DNA of 64,000 nucleotides from Melaminivora suipulveris (lineage in GTDB: Bacteria; Pseudomonadota; Gammaproteobacteria; Burkholderiales; Burkholderiaceae_C). Under the pieces are notes generated by a model. The model searched no databases, was not told where the DNA came from, and was given only the letters and a program-made list of their open reading frames with translations. Of the stretch, positions 35,888-46,351 are shown piece after piece (positions within the stretch are counted from its first letter, which is position 1; each line of letters starts with the position of its first letter). The translations under genes and the position numbers were made by a program. The stretch lies in contig NZ_CP027667.1 of the NCBI RefSeq assembly GCF_003008575.1, positions 434,001-498,000 of the forward strand, given 5' to 3'.

Positions 35888-36592
35888 ATGCAACGCACTT
35901 TCAAGATCTATCGCTACGACCCGGACAAGGACGCCAAGCCTCACATGCAGACCATGCAGGTGGAGCTGGACGGCCACGAGCGCATGCTGCTGGACGCGCT
36001 GGTCAAGCTCAAGGCCCAGGACCCGTCGCTGTCGTTTCGCCGCTCGTGCCGCGAGGGCGTGTGCGGCTCGGACGCCATGAACATCAATGGCAAGAACGGC
36101 CTGGCGTGCCTGACCAACATGAAGACGCTGACCGGCGACATCGTGTTGAAGCCCCTGCCCGGCCTGCCGGTGATCCGCGACCTGATCGTGGACATGACAC
36201 AGTTCTTCAACCAGTACCACTCGATCAAGCCCTACCTGCAAAACGACGAGCCGGTCTCGCCGTCCAAGGAGCGGCTGCAGTCGCCCGAGGAGCGCGATGA
36301 GCTCAACGGCCTGTACGAGTGCATCCTGTGCGCCAGCTGCTCCACCGCCTGCCCCAGCTTCTGGTGGAACCCGGACAAGTTCGTCGGCCCGGCAGGCCTC
36401 TTGCAGGCCTACCGCTTCATCGCCGACAGCCGCGACAACGCCACCAGCGAGCGCCTGGACAACCTGGAAGACCCATACCGGCTGTTCCGCTGCCACACCA
36501 TCATGAACTGCGTGGACGTGTGCCCCAAGGGCCTGAAACCCGCGGCCGCGATCAGCAAGATCCGCGAGCTGATGGTGCGCCGCGCCATCTGA
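35888..36592 (+). CDS. sdhB: Succinate dehydrogenase iron-sulfur subunit
   Basis: Electron-transfer subunit of complex II, 234 residues. The [2Fe-2S] site is C54, C59, D62 and C74 (SCREGVCGSD, GLACLTNMK), with Asp at the third position as in E. coli. The [4Fe-4S]/[3Fe-4S] ligands are C145, C148, C151, C155 (CILCASCSTACPSFWW) and the later CHTIMNCVDVCPKG. Start ATG 35888. sdhE follows 11 bases after the stop. Confidence 0.97.
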   Translation: MQRTFKIYRYDPDKDAKPHMQTMQVELDGHERMLLDALVKLKAQDPSLSFRRSCREGVCGSDAMNINGKNGLACLTNMKTLTGDIVLKPLPGLPVIRDLIVDMTQFFNQYHSIKPYLQNDEPVSPSKERLQSPEERDELNGLYECILCASCSTACPSFWWNPDKFVGPAGLLQAYRFIADSRDNATSERLDNLEDPYRLFRCHTIMNCVDVCPKGLKPAAAISKIRELMVRRAI

Positions 36593-36603
36593 CAAGGCGC
36601 CCT

Positions 36604-36879
36604 GTGGCTGACAGCGAAACCTGGCTCGACGAGCGCGAGACGTCGGTGCTGCGCTGGCGCTGCCGGCGCGGCCTGGTCGAAAACGATCTGTTCATCGAAC
36701 GCTTTTTCAACACGCACGGCGCGCGCCTGAGCCACGCCCAGGCGCGCGGCCTGGCGCAGCTCATGGACCTGTCCGACAACGACCTGCTGGACCTGCTGCT
36801 CGTGCGCAGCGAGCCGTCCGGCGACCTGGACACCGAGGAGGTGCGGACCGTGCTGGCCCAGATGCGCATACGCACCTGA
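36604..36879 (+). CDS. sdhE: FAD assembly factor SdhE
   Basis: Small five-helix protein of 91 residues that promotes covalent flavinylation of SdhA. The RGxxE motif is present in [40 protein letters not shown] and [15 protein letters not shown] follow. The start is GTG 36604 (no in-frame ATG fits before the conserved region), 11 bases after sdhB. Its place in the sdh operon matches its role. Confidence 0.93.
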   Translation: MADSETWLDERETSVLRWRCRRGLVENDLFIERFFNTHGARLSHAQARGLAQLMDLSDNDLLDLLLVRSEPSGDLDTEEVRTVLAQMRIRT

Positions 36880-36946
36880 TGGCCGGCGCTGGCTGTCCGC
36901 CCCCTTTGTCCACATCCCACCCAACAAACCCCGAAGGAAACCGCAA

Positions 36947-38257
36947 ATGAAACTGGCAGACAACAAGGCCACGCTATCGTTCACCAACGGCAGCCCGAGC
37001 GTGGAGCTCCCCGTCTATCAAGGCACCATCGGCCCGGATGTGATCGACATCCGCAAGCTCTACGGCCAGACGGGCATGTTCACGTACGACCCTGGCTTCC
37101 TGTCCACCGCGGCATGCCAGTCGTCCATCACCTACATCGATGGCGACAAGGGCGAGCTGCTGTACCGCGGCTACCCCATCGAGCAGCTGGCCACCAAGTG
37201 CGACTACCTCGATACCTGCTACCTGCTGCTCAACGGCGAGCTGCCCAATGGCGGTCAGCGCGACGACTTCCACAAGCTGGTGCTCAAGCACACCATGGTG
37301 CACGAGCAGATGCAGTTCTTCCTGCGCGGCTTTCGCCGTGACGCCCACCCCATGGCCGTGCTGACGGGCCTGGTGGGCGCGCTGTCGGCCTTCTATCACG
37401 ACAGCACCGACATCAACAACCCGGAGCATCGCCACATCGCCGCCATCCGGCTGATCTCCAAGATGCCGACGCTGGTGGCCATGGCCTACAAATACGGCAA
37501 GGGCGAGCCGTACATGTACCCGAAGAACGAGCTGTCCTACGCCGGCAACTTCCTGCGCATGATGTTCGGCACGCCGTGCGAGGAGTACGAGGTCAACCCG
37601 GTGCTGGAGCGCGCGCTGGACCGCATCTTCATCCTGCACGCCGACCACGAGCAAAACGCCTCCACCTCCACCGTGCGGCTGTGCGGCAGCTCGGGCACCA
37701 ACCCGTTCGCGGCGATTGCCGCCGGCGTGGCCTGCCTGTGGGGCCCGGCGCACGGCGGCGCCAACGAGGCGGCACTGAACATGCTGGAGGACATCCAGGC
37801 CAATGGCGGCATCGAGAAGGTCGGCGAGTTCATCAACCAGGTCAAGGACAAGAACTCGGGCGTGCGCCTGATGGGCTTTGGCCACCGCGTCTACAAGAAC
37901 TACGACCCGCGCGCCAAGCTGATGCAGGAGACCACCAACGAGGTGCTGGAAGCCCTGGGCCTGCACAACGATCCGCTGTTCGCGCTGGCCAAGAAGCTCG
38001 AGCAGATCGCCCTGGAAGACGACTACTTCGTGCAGCGCAAGCTCTACCCGAACGTGGACTTCTACTCGGGCATCGTGCAGCGCGCCATCGGCATCCCGAC
38101 CAAGCTGTTCACCGGCATCTTCGCCCTGGCGCGCACCGTGGGCTGGATCGCCCAGCTCAACGAAATGATCGCCGACCCGGAGTACAAGATCGGCCGCCCG
38201 CGCCAGCTCTTCGTCGGCTCGCCGCGCCGCGACGTGCCTGAGCTGTCCCAGCGCTGA
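36947..38257 (+). CDS. gltA: Citrate synthase (type II)
   Basis: Hexameric-type citrate synthase of 436 residues that condenses oxaloacetate and acetyl-Co[21 protein letters not shown], a beta-rich N-terminus, is typical of Gram-negative type II enzymes. Catalytic histidines are in [20 protein letters not shown] and [16 protein letters not shown], and the catalytic Asp is in [19 protein letters not shown]. Full length; a terminator follows at 38299. It ends the plus-strand TCA block. Confidence 0.97.
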   Translation: MKLADNKATLSFTNGSPSVELPVYQGTIGPDVIDIRKLYGQTGMFTYDPGFLSTAACQSSITYIDGDKGELLYRGYPIEQLATKCDYLDTCYLLLNGELPNGGQRDDFHKLVLKHTMVHEQMQFFLRGFRRDAHPMAVLTGLVGALSAFYHDSTDINNPEHRHIAAIRLISKMPTLVAMAYKYGKGEPYMYPKNELSYAGNFLRMMFGTPCEEYEVNPVLERALDRIFILHADHEQNASTSTVRLCGSSGTNPFAAIAAGVACLWGPAHGGANEAALNMLEDIQANGGIEKVGEFINQVKDKNSGVRLMGFGHRVYKNYDPRAKLMQETTNEVLEALGLHNDPLFALAKKLEQIALEDDYFVQRKLYPNVDFYSGIVQRAIGIPTKLFTGIFALARTVGWIAQLNEMIADPEYKIGRPRQLFVGSPRRDVPELSQR

Positions 38258-38298
38258 GCGCCATGCCCCGGCCCGCGCAGGGCCGCACCGGGCGCACG

Positions 38299-38328
38299 AC
38301 CCGCAGGTGTAATGCCTGCGGGTTTTTT
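38299..38328 (+). terminator. Rho-independent terminator after gltA
   Basis: ACCCGCAGG (38299-38307), loop TGTAATG, CCTGCGGGT (38315-38323), then TTTTT. Nine perfect pairs plus T-run, 41 bases after the gltA stop. Confidence 0.9.
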
Positions 38329-38384
38329 CGTTTTGTGCGTCCGTGGACTACAGTCCCATGTTCCTTCGCATACGACAAACCTGA

Positions 38385-39521
<1,137 letters not shown>

Positions 39522-39592
39522 CTATAAAATTCATAGCTACAAAGCCATGTAACACGCCGACTGAAGGGCATTTTTACCCAAAAATTCCCGAC
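39522..39592 (+). repeat. Dispersed repeat copy 7
   Basis: Forward copy immediately after the frmA stop: TATAAAATTCATAGCTACAA, then ACACGCCGACTGAAGGGCAT and TTTTACCC. It separates frmA from fghA (122-base gap), so the pair is not tightly spaced. Confidence 0.65.
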
Positions 39593-39643
39593 AGACGGCC
39601 TTTTTTGGACAAACTGGCCACCAGGCCGCACAGGACGCACGAC

Positions 39644-40510
39644 ATGACCAGCAGTACCCTTGAACTGCTCAGCACGCACGCCTGCTTCGGTGGCGAGCAG
39701 CGCTACTACCGCAACGACTCGCGCGAGGTAGGCCTGCCCATGCGCGTGGCAGTGTACCTGCCGCCCAAGGCGCTGGCGGGCACGCCGGTGCCGGCGCTGG
39801 TCTACCTGGCCGGCCTGACCTGCACCGAGGACACCTTCCCGACCAAGGCCGGCGCGCAGCGCCTGGCCGCCGAGCTGGGCCTGGCGCTGATCGCCCCGGA
39901 CACCAGCCCGCGCGGCGCTGGGGTCGAAGGTGAGGCCGAGGCCTGGGACTTCGGCGTCGGCGCGGGCTTTTATCTGGACGCCACGCAAGAGCCCTGGTCC
40001 GCCCACTGGCGCATGGAAAGCTGGCTGCTGTCCGAGTTGCTGCCGCTGCTGGCCGACCAGTTGCCCATCGACGGCCAGCGCCTAGGCCTCACGGGCCACA
40101 GCATGGGCGGGCACGGCGCACTGACTCTTGCGTTGCGCCACCCCGGCCAATTCAAGAGCCTGTCGGCCTTCGCGCCGATCTGCGCGCCAACGCGCTGCCC
40201 CTGGGGCGAGAAAGCCTTCACCGGCTACCTGGGCGCCGACCGCAGCACCTGGGGCGCGCACGACGCCACCGAGCTGATGAGCGGCCACAGGGCCGCGCCC
40301 TACCCGGCCGGCATCCTGATCGACCAGGGCCTGGACGACAAATTCCTGGCCGAGCAGTTGCACCCCCACCTGTTCGAAGCCGCCTGCGAAGCGGCCGACC
40401 AGCCCCTCACGCTGCGCCGCCACGAGGGCTACGACCACGGTTATTACTTCGTGCAGACCTTCATGGACGACCATCTGCGCCATCACGCCCGGCAGTTGCT
40501 GACGGCCTGA
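39644..40510 (+). CDS. fghA: S-formylglutathione hydrolase
   Basis: Alpha/beta hydrolase of 288 residues, esterase D family, that hydrolyses S-formylglutathione to formate and glutathione, completing glutathione-dependent formaldehyde detoxification. Nucleophile S153 is in LTGHSMGGHGALTLAL; the catalytic His is in EGYDHGYYFVQTF and the Asp in IDQGLDDKFL. VYLAGLTCTEDTFPTKAGAQ is the conserved oxyanion region. Start ATG 39644 (MTSSTLELLSTHACFGGEQR); the in-frame upstream stretch is repeat sequence. Immediately downstream partner of frmA. Confidence 0.95.
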   Translation: MTSSTLELLSTHACFGGEQRYYRNDSREVGLPMRVAVYLPPKALAGTPVPALVYLAGLTCTEDTFPTKAGAQRLAAELGLALIAPDTSPRGAGVEGEAEAWDFGVGAGFYLDATQEPWSAHWRMESWLLSELLPLLADQLPIDGQRLGLTGHSMGGHGALTLALRHPGQFKSLSAFAPICAPTRCPWGEKAFTGYLGADRSTWGAHDATELMSGHRAAPYPAGILIDQGLDDKFLAEQLHPHLFEAACEAADQPLTLRRHEGYDHGYYFVQTFMDDHLRHHARQLLTA

Positions 40511-40516
40511 TCGCCC

Positions 40517-41707
40517 TCAGAACAGTGCAGCCTGCCCGCGCGCCAGGCCGCTTTGGTATTGCGACAGGTCCAGCTCGAAGCGCTCGCGGTTGAAGCCCAG
40601 CCGCGCGCAAGCCTTGTGGAAGCGCTGGTGCAGCAGCTCGGCCCAGATCCCCGTGCCGTGCATGCGCGTGGCATGACTGGCGTCGTAGGCCTTGCCGCGC
40701 CCGCGCGCATCGGCATCGGTGATGCCGTGCAGGTCCTGGATGCGCGCCAGCACGCGTGCGGCGCGCTCGGGATAGTGCAGCTGCAACCACTCGCGCATCA
40801 GCGCATCGATCTCCCAGGGCAGGCGGATCACGGTGTAGAAGGCGCGTGTGGCACCCGCTTCGCGCGCCGCGGCCAGCACCTGCTCCAGGTCCTCGTTGAT
40901 GAACGGAATCTGCGGCGCCACGCTCACGCCCACCGGCACGCCCGCCTCGGCCAGCGCGCGGATGGCGCGCAGGCGCCGATGCGGCGCGGCGGCGCGCGGC
41001 TCCAGGATGCGCGCCAGCTTGGCATCCAGCGTGGTGATGGTGACGTAGACGGCGGCGAGTTTTTGCGCCGCCAGCGGCGCCAGCAGGTCCAGGTCGCGCT
41101 CGACGCCGCCGGACTTGGTGATCAGCGAGAACGGATGGCGCGCGTCGCCCAGCACCTCGATCAGCGCGCGCGTCAGGCGCAGCTCGCGCTCTATGGGCTG
41201 GTAGCAGTCGGTGGCCGAGCCGATGTTGATGACCGAAGGCTGATGCCCCGGCCGCGCCAGCTCGGCGCGCAGCAGCGCGGCAATGTTGCGCTTGGCGATG
41301 ATGCGCGTCTCGAAATCCAGCCCCGGCGACATGCCCAGGTAGCTGTGCGTGGCGCGTGCGTAGCAGTAGATGCAGCCGTGCTCGCAGCCGCGGTAGGGAT
41401 TGACCGAGTGCGAAAAGAAGATGTCGGGCGAATCGTTGCGCGTCAGGGCGCTGCGCGCGTCCTCCCAGAGGATCTCGGTGCGCGGCGGCGCAGTTGGCGC
41501 CTCATCTTCGGCGTCCTCGCCCCAGCCGTCGTCAAAAGCTTCGCGCACGTGCGCCTCGAAGCGGTGCTGCGGCCGGCCGGCGGCGCCGCGGCCGCGGATT
41601 GCCTGCACGGGAACGCGCACCTCGGGCGGCTGCGCGTCGCAGCCCTCGCCTGGAGGTTGAAAGGGGTCGGCGCCAACACCTGTATGCATATACAGATTGT
41701 GCACCAT
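40517..41707 (-). CDS. PA0069-family radical SAM protein
   Basis: Radical SAM enzyme of 396 residues, spore-photoproduct-lyase-like (SplB) superfamily, function unproven. The cluster motif is C108, C112, C115 in YRGCEHGCIYCYARATH. Other conserved parts are NIGSATDCYQPIERELRLTR, SLITKSGGVERDLDLL, VYVTITTLDAKLARILEPR and VSVAPQIPFINEDLEQVL. Start is ATG 41705-41707 (MVHNLYMHTG) or ATG at 41687-41689. It is convergent with fghA (stops 6 bases apart) and divergent from rnk; context does not reveal the substrate. Confidence 0.9.
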   Translation of the reverse strand: MVHNLYMHTGVGADPFQPPGEGCDAQPPEVRVPVQAIRGRGAAGRPQHRFEAHVREAFDDGWGEDAEDEAPTAPPRTEILWEDARSALTRNDSPDIFFSHSVNPYRGCEHGCIYCYARATHSYLGMSPGLDFETRIIAKRNIAALLRAELARPGHQPSVINIGSATDCYQPIERELRLTRALIEVLGDARHPFSLITKSGGVERDLDLLAPLAAQKLAAVYVTITTLDAKLARILEPRAAAPHRRLRAIRALAEAGVPVGVSVAPQIPFINEDLEQVLAAAREAGATRAFYTVIRLPWEIDALMREWLQLHYPERAARVLARIQDLHGITDADARGRGKAYDASHATRMHGTGIWAELLHQRFHKACARLGFNRERFELDLSQYQSGLARGQAALF

Positions 41708-41955
41708 GACTCCAGCGCCCGCCTACGCGCTTCGCTGCGATTTTGCAAGCGCCTGGCAATTCGCAGCGCCCTGTGCGAGATTGCTTGGCAAAGCGCCCCG
41801 GCACCCGCACAATCGGGCCAATCGCGCCACCAACGGCGCCCCGAGCATCCCGCCCTGGCCCGGACAACCCCGTTGCCCGGGCTTTTGTCCGTCTGGCGGG
41901 CTGCCCGGCGTGCAACAACACTCACATCAGACATTCACCCGGAAGGGATTCCACC

Positions 41956-42363
41956 ATGCTGCGCAAACCTGCCATCACTCTGTCGTCCCTGGACGTGGAC
42001 CGCATCGAAGCCCTGCTGGACAAGAGCGCCACGCCTTTTCCCGGCCGCGACCAGCTCGAAGCCGAGCTGGACCGCGCCGACGTGCTGGACCCCAAGGACA
42101 TGCCGCCCAACGTGGTGACCATGAATTCCACCGTGCAGTTCACCATTCGCGAGACCGGCAAGAGCAGCACGCTGACGCTGGTCTACCCCAAGGAAATGGA
42201 CGGCTCGGGCGACAAGGTCTCCATCTTCGCGCCGGTGGGCATCGCGCTGCTGGGCCTGGCCGTGGGCGACGAGTTCGAGATGCCCAGCCCCACGGGCCAG
42301 GTCACGGTGCACGTCGACTCGATCACCTTTCAGCCTGAGAGCGCCGGCGAGCTGCACCGCTGA
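41956..42363 (+). CDS. rnk: Nucleoside diphosphate kinase regulator (Rnk/GreA-like)
   Basis: Small protein of 135 residues, GreA/GreB C-terminal (FKBP-like) fold with a short N-terminal helix pair (LSSLDVDRIEALLDKSATPF). The C-terminal domain shows NSTVQFTIRETGKSSTLTLV, YPKEMDGSGDKVSIFAPVGI and ALLGLAVGDEFEMPSPTGQV. Rnk binds RNA polymerase but lacks the long coiled-coil cleavage arm of Gre factors, as here. Start ATG 41956 preceded by GGAAGGGA. A bidirectional terminator follows. Confidence 0.93.
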   Translation: MLRKPAITLSSLDVDRIEALLDKSATPFPGRDQLEAELDRADVLDPKDMPPNVVTMNSTVQFTIRETGKSSTLTLVYPKEMDGSGDKVSIFAPVGIALLGLAVGDEFEMPSPTGQVTVHVDSITFQPESAGELHR

Positions 42364-42381
42364 GCGGCGCCGCGCCATTGA

Positions 42382-42412
42382 AAAAAGGCAGCCGATGTGG
42401 CTGCCTTTTTTT
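42382..42412. terminator. Bidirectional terminator between rnk and nitronate monooxygenase
   Basis: AAAAAGGCAGCC pairs with GGCTGCCTTTTT around a 5-base loop: 12 base pairs with A-run on one side and T-run on the other, so both convergent transcripts would see a T-rich end. Confidence 0.88.
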
Positions 42413-42429
42413 GTTGGCCGGGGCTGCGA

Positions 42430-43383
42430 TCAACCCAGCGCCAGGCGCTTGCGCGCGGCTTCGTACTCGCGGCCCAGGCGCTCGACCATCTCGGCGGCCG
42501 GGACGATCGCGTCCACCGCGCCGATGCCCTGGCCGCAGCCCCAGATGTCCTTCCAGGCCTTCTTGGCGTCGCCGCCGAAGTTCATCTTGCTCGGATCCGA
42601 CTCGGGCAGGTTTTCCGGGTCCAGCCCGGCGGCGCGGATGGAGGGCGCCAGATAGTTGCCGTGCACGCCGGTGAACAGGTTGCTGTAGACGATGTCGTCG
42701 GAGGTGCCGTCGACGATGGCCTGCTTGTAGGCGTCCTGTGCGCGCGCCTCATGCGTGGCGATGAAGGCCGAGCCGATGTAGGCGAAGTCGGCTCCCATGG
42801 CCTGGGCGGCCAGCACCGCATCACCCGTGGCGATGGCACCCGACAGCGCCACCGGGCCGTCGAACCACTGACGGATCTCCTGCACCAGCGCGAACGGGCT
42901 CTTCACGCCGGCATGGCCACCGGCGCCCGCGGCCACGGCGATCAGGCCGTCGGCGCCCTTTTCGATGGCCTTGCGCGCGAACCTGTTGTTGATGATGTCG
43001 TGCAGCACCACGCCGCCCCAGCCGTGCACAGCCTGGTTCACGTCCTCGCGCGCGCCCAGGGACGTGATGACGATGGGCACCTTGTACTTGGCGCAGACCT
43101 GCATGTCGTGCTCCAGGCGGTCATTGCTCTTGTGCACGATCTGGTTGATGGCATACGGCGCTGCAGGGCGGTCCGGGTTGGCCTTGTCCCAGGCAGCCAG
43201 CGTCTCGGTGATCTCTGCCAGCCAGTCGTCGAGCTGCTCGGCCGGGCGTGCGTTGAGCGAGGGCATGGAGCCGACGATGCCGGCCTTGCACTGCTCGATC
43301 ACGAGCTTGGGATTGCTGATGATGAACAGGGGCGAGCCGATGATGGGCAGGCGCAGGTTTTGCAGTGCGGGTGGCAGGGGCAT
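42430..43383 (-). CDS. Nitronate monooxygenase family protein
   Basis: FMN-dependent TIM-barrel enzyme of 317 residues (2-nitropropane dioxygenase family), oxidising alkyl nitronates; some relatives act as enoyl-ACP reductases. FMN-binding features: LPIIGSPLFIISNPKLVIEQ, VITSLGAREDVNQAVHGWGG, GLIAVAAGAGGHAGVKSPFA and GPVALSGAIATGDAVLAAQA with ADFAYIGSAFIATHEA. Catalytic-type His lies in GAGGHAG. Start ATG 43381-43383 (MPLPPALQNLRLP). Follows the acyl-CoA dehydrogenase on the same strand after a repeat copy. Confidence 0.9.
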   Translation of the reverse strand: MPLPPALQNLRLPIIGSPLFIISNPKLVIEQCKAGIVGSMPSLNARPAEQLDDWLAEITETLAAWDKANPDRPAAPYAINQIVHKSNDRLEHDMQVCAKYKVPIVITSLGAREDVNQAVHGWGGVVLHDIINNRFARKAIEKGADGLIAVAAGAGGHAGVKSPFALVQEIRQWFDGPVALSGAIATGDAVLAAQAMGADFAYIGSAFIATHEARAQDAYKQAIVDGTSDDIVYSNLFTGVHGNYLAPSIRAAGLDPENLPESDPSKMNFGGDAKKAWKDIWGCGQGIGAVDAIVPAAEMVERLGREYEAARKRLALG

Positions 43384-43421
43384 GGAGTCTCCGAACGGGG
43401 TGGCAGGGCGCACGCCAGGTG

Positions 43422-43490
43422 CGTTTTTGAATGAAATAAGGCCTCAGCCGGCGTCAATCAAGCGCAGGCAGCTATCAATTAAATAGCAAC
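43422..43490 (-). repeat. Dispersed repeat copy 8
   Basis: Reverse copy: AAGGCCTCAGCCGGCGTCAA, TCAAGCGCAGGCAGCTATCA, ATTAAATAGC. It ends one base before the stop codon of the acyl-CoA dehydrogenase and nearly fills the gap to the nitronate monooxygenase gene. Confidence 0.7.
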
Positions 43491-43491
43491 A

Positions 43492-45312
43492 TCAGAAGGC
43501 GTCGAGCGCCAGCGCCATGACGCTGGCGCCGCCGCCCACGATCTCGTCGCGCAGCGCTGGCGCCTTGACCAGGATGTGCTCGGCATAAAACCGCGCGGTG
43601 GCGATCTTGGCCTGCATGAAAGCCGCGTCCTGTCCCTGAGCAGACAGTTTTTCCGCCACCAGCAGCGCGCGCGCCATTTGCCAGCCGGCCACCAGGTTGC
43701 CGGCCAGCATGAGATAGGGGACGCTGCCGGCGAACACGGCGTTGGGATCGGCCTTGAGCTGCGAGACGACGAAATCCACCACCTCCAGAAAGGCCTGGCG
43801 CGCGGCGGCCAGGCGCGTGGCCATGCTGCGCGCGGCGTCGCTGGCGCTGGCGGCCAGTTCGCCTTCGGTCTGCTCGATCTGCGCGGCGATGGCACGTGCC
43901 ACTGCGCCGCCGTCGCGCGCCGTCTTGCGGCCCACCAGGTCGTTGGCCTGGATGGCCGTGGTGCCCTCGTAGATGGTCAGGATGCGAGCGTCGCGGTAGT
44001 ACTGCGCGGCACCCGTCTCCTCGATGAAGCCCATGCCGCCGTGCACCTGCACGCCCAGGCTGGTGACCTCCAGGCTCATCTCGGTGGAAAAACCCTTGAC
44101 CAGCGGCACCATGAATTCGTAGAAGGCCGCGTTGTCGCGCCGCACGTCGGCATCGGCATGGTGGTGCGAGGCGTCGTACGCCGCTGCGGCCACGCTGGCC
44201 ATGGCGCGGCAAGCCTCGGTGAGGGCGCGCATGGTCATCAGCATGCGGCGCACGTCGGGGTGGTGGATGATGGTCACGCTGGCCTTGGCCGAGCCGTCGA
44301 CCGGGCGGCTTTGCACGCGCTCGCGGGCGTACTGCACGGCATGCTGGTAAGCGCGCTCGGCCACCGCGATGCCCTGCATGCCGACGGCGTAGCGCGCGGC
44401 GTTCATCATGATGAACATGTACTCCAGGCCGCGGTTCTCTTCGCCGACCAGATAGCCCACAGCTCCGGGTCCGGCGCTGTCTGCGATGCTCGCCGGCGTG
44501 CCGTCACCGAACTGCAGCACCGCCGTGGGCGAGGCCTTGATGCCCAGCTTGTGCTCGATGGACACGCAGTGCGCGTCATTGCGCGCGCCCAGACTGCCGT
44601 CGGCATTCACCAGAAACTTCGGCACCACGAACAGGCTGATGCCCTTGACGCCCTCGGGCGCGCCGGCCACGCGCGCCAGCACCAGGTGCACGATGTTGTC
44701 CGCCATGTCGTGCTCGCCGTAGGTGATGAAGATCTTGGTGCCGAAGATCTTGTAGGTGCCATCGCCCTGCCGGTCGGCGCGCGTGCGCACCAGCGCCAGG
44801 TCAGAGCCGGCCTGCGGCTCGGTCAGGTTCATGGTGCCGGTCCATTCGCCCGAGACCAGCTTTTCCAGGTAGGTGCGTTTCAGCTCATCGCTGCCTGCCG
44901 TCAGCAGCGCCTCGATGGCGCCATCGGTAAGCAGCGGACACAGCGCGAAACTCAGGTTGGCGCTGTTGAGCATCTCCACGCAGGCCGCGCCTATGGTCTT
45001 GGGCAGGCCCTGGCCGCCAAAGTCCGCGGGGTGCTGCAGGCCCTGCCAGCCACCTTCGGCGAACTGGGCGTACGCCTGCTTGAAGCCTGGCGTGGTCGCG
45101 ACCTGCCCGTCCTTCCAGGACGAAGGGTTGCGGTCGCCCTCGACGTTCAGGGGCGCCAGCACGCCTTCATTGAAGCGTGCGCTTTCCTCCAGCACGGCGG
45201 TGGCCGTGTCCAGGCCAGCGTCCTCCAGGCCGGGCAGTTGCGCGACCTGTTCCAAGTTGGCCAGGTGCTCGATGGCGAACAACATGTCCTTGACGGGGGC
45301 GGTGTAGCTCAT
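43492..45312 (-). CDS. Acyl-CoA dehydrogenase, large class with C-terminal domain
   Basis: FAD enzyme of 606 residues, second member of the AcdB/DmdC-like class in the window. Motifs: GTMNLTEPQAGSDLALVRT, FGTKIFITYGEHDMADN, HKLGIKASPTAVLQFGD, GVQVHGGMGFIEETGAAQYY, and IYEGTTAIQANDLVGRK with the catalytic Glu. The C-terminal region after 450 is the DUF4440-independent acyl-CoA dehydrogenase C domain. Start ATG 45310-45312 (MSYTAPVKDMLFAIEHLANL). Directly downstream of etfBA, its likely electron acceptor, though a terminator lies between. Chain specificity is unknown; 3-methylthiopropionyl-CoA dehydrogenases look similar. Confidence 0.92.
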   Translation of the reverse strand: MSYTAPVKDMLFAIEHLANLEQVAQLPGLEDAGLDTATAVLEESARFNEGVLAPLNVEGDRNPSSWKDGQVATTPGFKQAYAQFAEGGWQGLQHPADFGGQGLPKTIGAACVEMLNSANLSFALCPLLTDGAIEALLTAGSDELKRTYLEKLVSGEWTGTMNLTEPQAGSDLALVRTRADRQGDGTYKIFGTKIFITYGEHDMADNIVHLVLARVAGAPEGVKGISLFVVPKFLVNADGSLGARNDAHCVSIEHKLGIKASPTAVLQFGDGTPASIADSAGPGAVGYLVGEENRGLEYMFIMMNAARYAVGMQGIAVAERAYQHAVQYARERVQSRPVDGSAKASVTIIHHPDVRRMLMTMRALTEACRAMASVAAAAYDASHHHADADVRRDNAAFYEFMVPLVKGFSTEMSLEVTSLGVQVHGGMGFIEETGAAQYYRDARILTIYEGTTAIQANDLVGRKTARDGGAVARAIAAQIEQTEGELAASASDAARSMATRLAAARQAFLEVVDFVVSQLKADPNAVFAGSVPYLMLAGNLVAGWQMARALLVAEKLSAQGQDAAFMQAKIATARFYAEHILVKAPALRDEIVGGGASVMALALDAF

Positions 45313-45352
45313 GGGTGTCCTCGATGAATGCAGGCAAACGGGGCGGCGAGTC

Positions 45353-45379
45353 AAAAAAAGGCATCGCGAGCGATGCCTT
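45353..45379 (-). terminator. Rho-independent terminator after etfA
   Basis: On the minus strand AAGGCATCG and CGATGCCTT (45371-45379 / 45358-45366) form a 9-pair stem followed by a T-run (45353-45360), 18 bases after the etfA stop. Confidence 0.88.
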
Positions 45380-45397
45380 GTGGCTGTTGGCGCGGGC

Positions 45398-46330
45398 TTA
45401 CAGGGCCTGGATCAGCTCGGGCACGGCCTCAAACAGATCCGCCTCCAGCCCGTAGTCGGCCACGCTGAAGATGGGCGCCTCGGCGTCCTTGTTGATCGCC
45501 ACGATGACCTTGGAGTCCTTCATGCCCGCCAGGTGCTGAATCGCTCCGCTGATGCCCACGGCGATGTACAACTGCGGCGCAACGATCTTGCCGGTCTGGC
45601 CCACCTGCAGGTCGTTGGGCGCGTAGCCGGCGTCCACTGCCGCGCGAGATGCGCCAATGGCAGCTCCCAGCTTGTCCGCCAGCGGCGTGAGCACGCTTTG
45701 GAACTTCTCGGCGCTGCCCAGCGCCCGGCCACCGGAGACGATGACCTTGGCCGCTGTCAGCTCCGGGCGGTCGCTCTTGGTGACTTCGCGGCCCACGAAG
45801 CTGCTCTTGCCGGCGTCCTGCACGGCGTCGATCTTCTCGACGCTGGCGCTGCCGCCCTCGTGTGCTGCCGCATCAAAGCCGGTGCCGCGCACGGTGATGA
45901 CCTTGACCTTGTCCTGGCTCTGCACGGTGGCAATGGCGTTGCCGGCGTAGATGGGGCGCTCGAAGGTGTCACCACTGACCACCTTGGTGATGTCGCTGAT
46001 CTGCGCGACATCCAGCTTGGCGGCCACGCGCGGCGCGACGTTCTTGCCGCTGGCTGTTGCCGGAAACAGGATGTGGCTGTAGCTATTTGCTATTTGCAGC
46101 ACCTGGGCGGCCACGTTCTCGGCCAGCGCGTCTTTCAGGCTGGCGCCATCGGCCAGCAGCACTTTGGCGACGCCCGCGATCTTCGCGGCGGCATCGGCTG
46201 CTGCTTGCGCGTTTTCTCCTGCCACCAGCACGTGCACATCGGCGCCGCAGGCGAGGGCCGCGGTGACGGTGTTGAGCGTTGCGCCCTTGAGGCTTTGGTT
46301 GTCGTGTTCGGCAATGACGAGTGCAGTCAT
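45398..46330 (-). CDS. etfA: Electron transfer flavoprotein subunit alpha
   Basis: ETF alpha of 310 residues, FAD-binding, carries electrons from acyl-CoA dehydrogenases to ETF-quinone oxidoreductase. N-terminus [23 protein letters not shown] domain motifs [59 protein letters not shown] and [20 protein letters not shown] are all conserved. 21 bases after etfB. The coding stretch near 46080-46100 (QIANSYSHI) has an AT-richer run resembling part of the dispersed repeat, probably chance. Confidence 0.96.
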   Translation of the reverse strand: MTALVIAEHDNQSLKGATLNTVTAALACGADVHVLVAGENAQAAADAAAKIAGVAKVLLADGASLKDALAENVAAQVLQIANSYSHILFPATASGKNVAPRVAAKLDVAQISDITKVVSGDTFERPIYAGNAIATVQSQDKVKVITVRGTGFDAAAHEGGSASVEKIDAVQDAGKSSFVGREVTKSDRPELTAAKVIVSGGRALGSAEKFQSVLTPLADKLGAAIGASRAAVDAGYAPNDLQVGQTGKIVAPQLYIAVGISGAIQHLAGMKDSKVIVAINKDAEAPIFSVADYGLEADLFEAVPELIQAL

Positions 46331-46351
46331 GTCTTGTGTCCTTGTATCCTT

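Noticed and set aside
46076..46100. AT-rich run in etfA resembling the TAGCTATT arm of the dispersed repeat
   Set aside because: Only the short TAGCTATTTGCTATTT element matches and the core CGCCGACTG arm is missing; likely chance.
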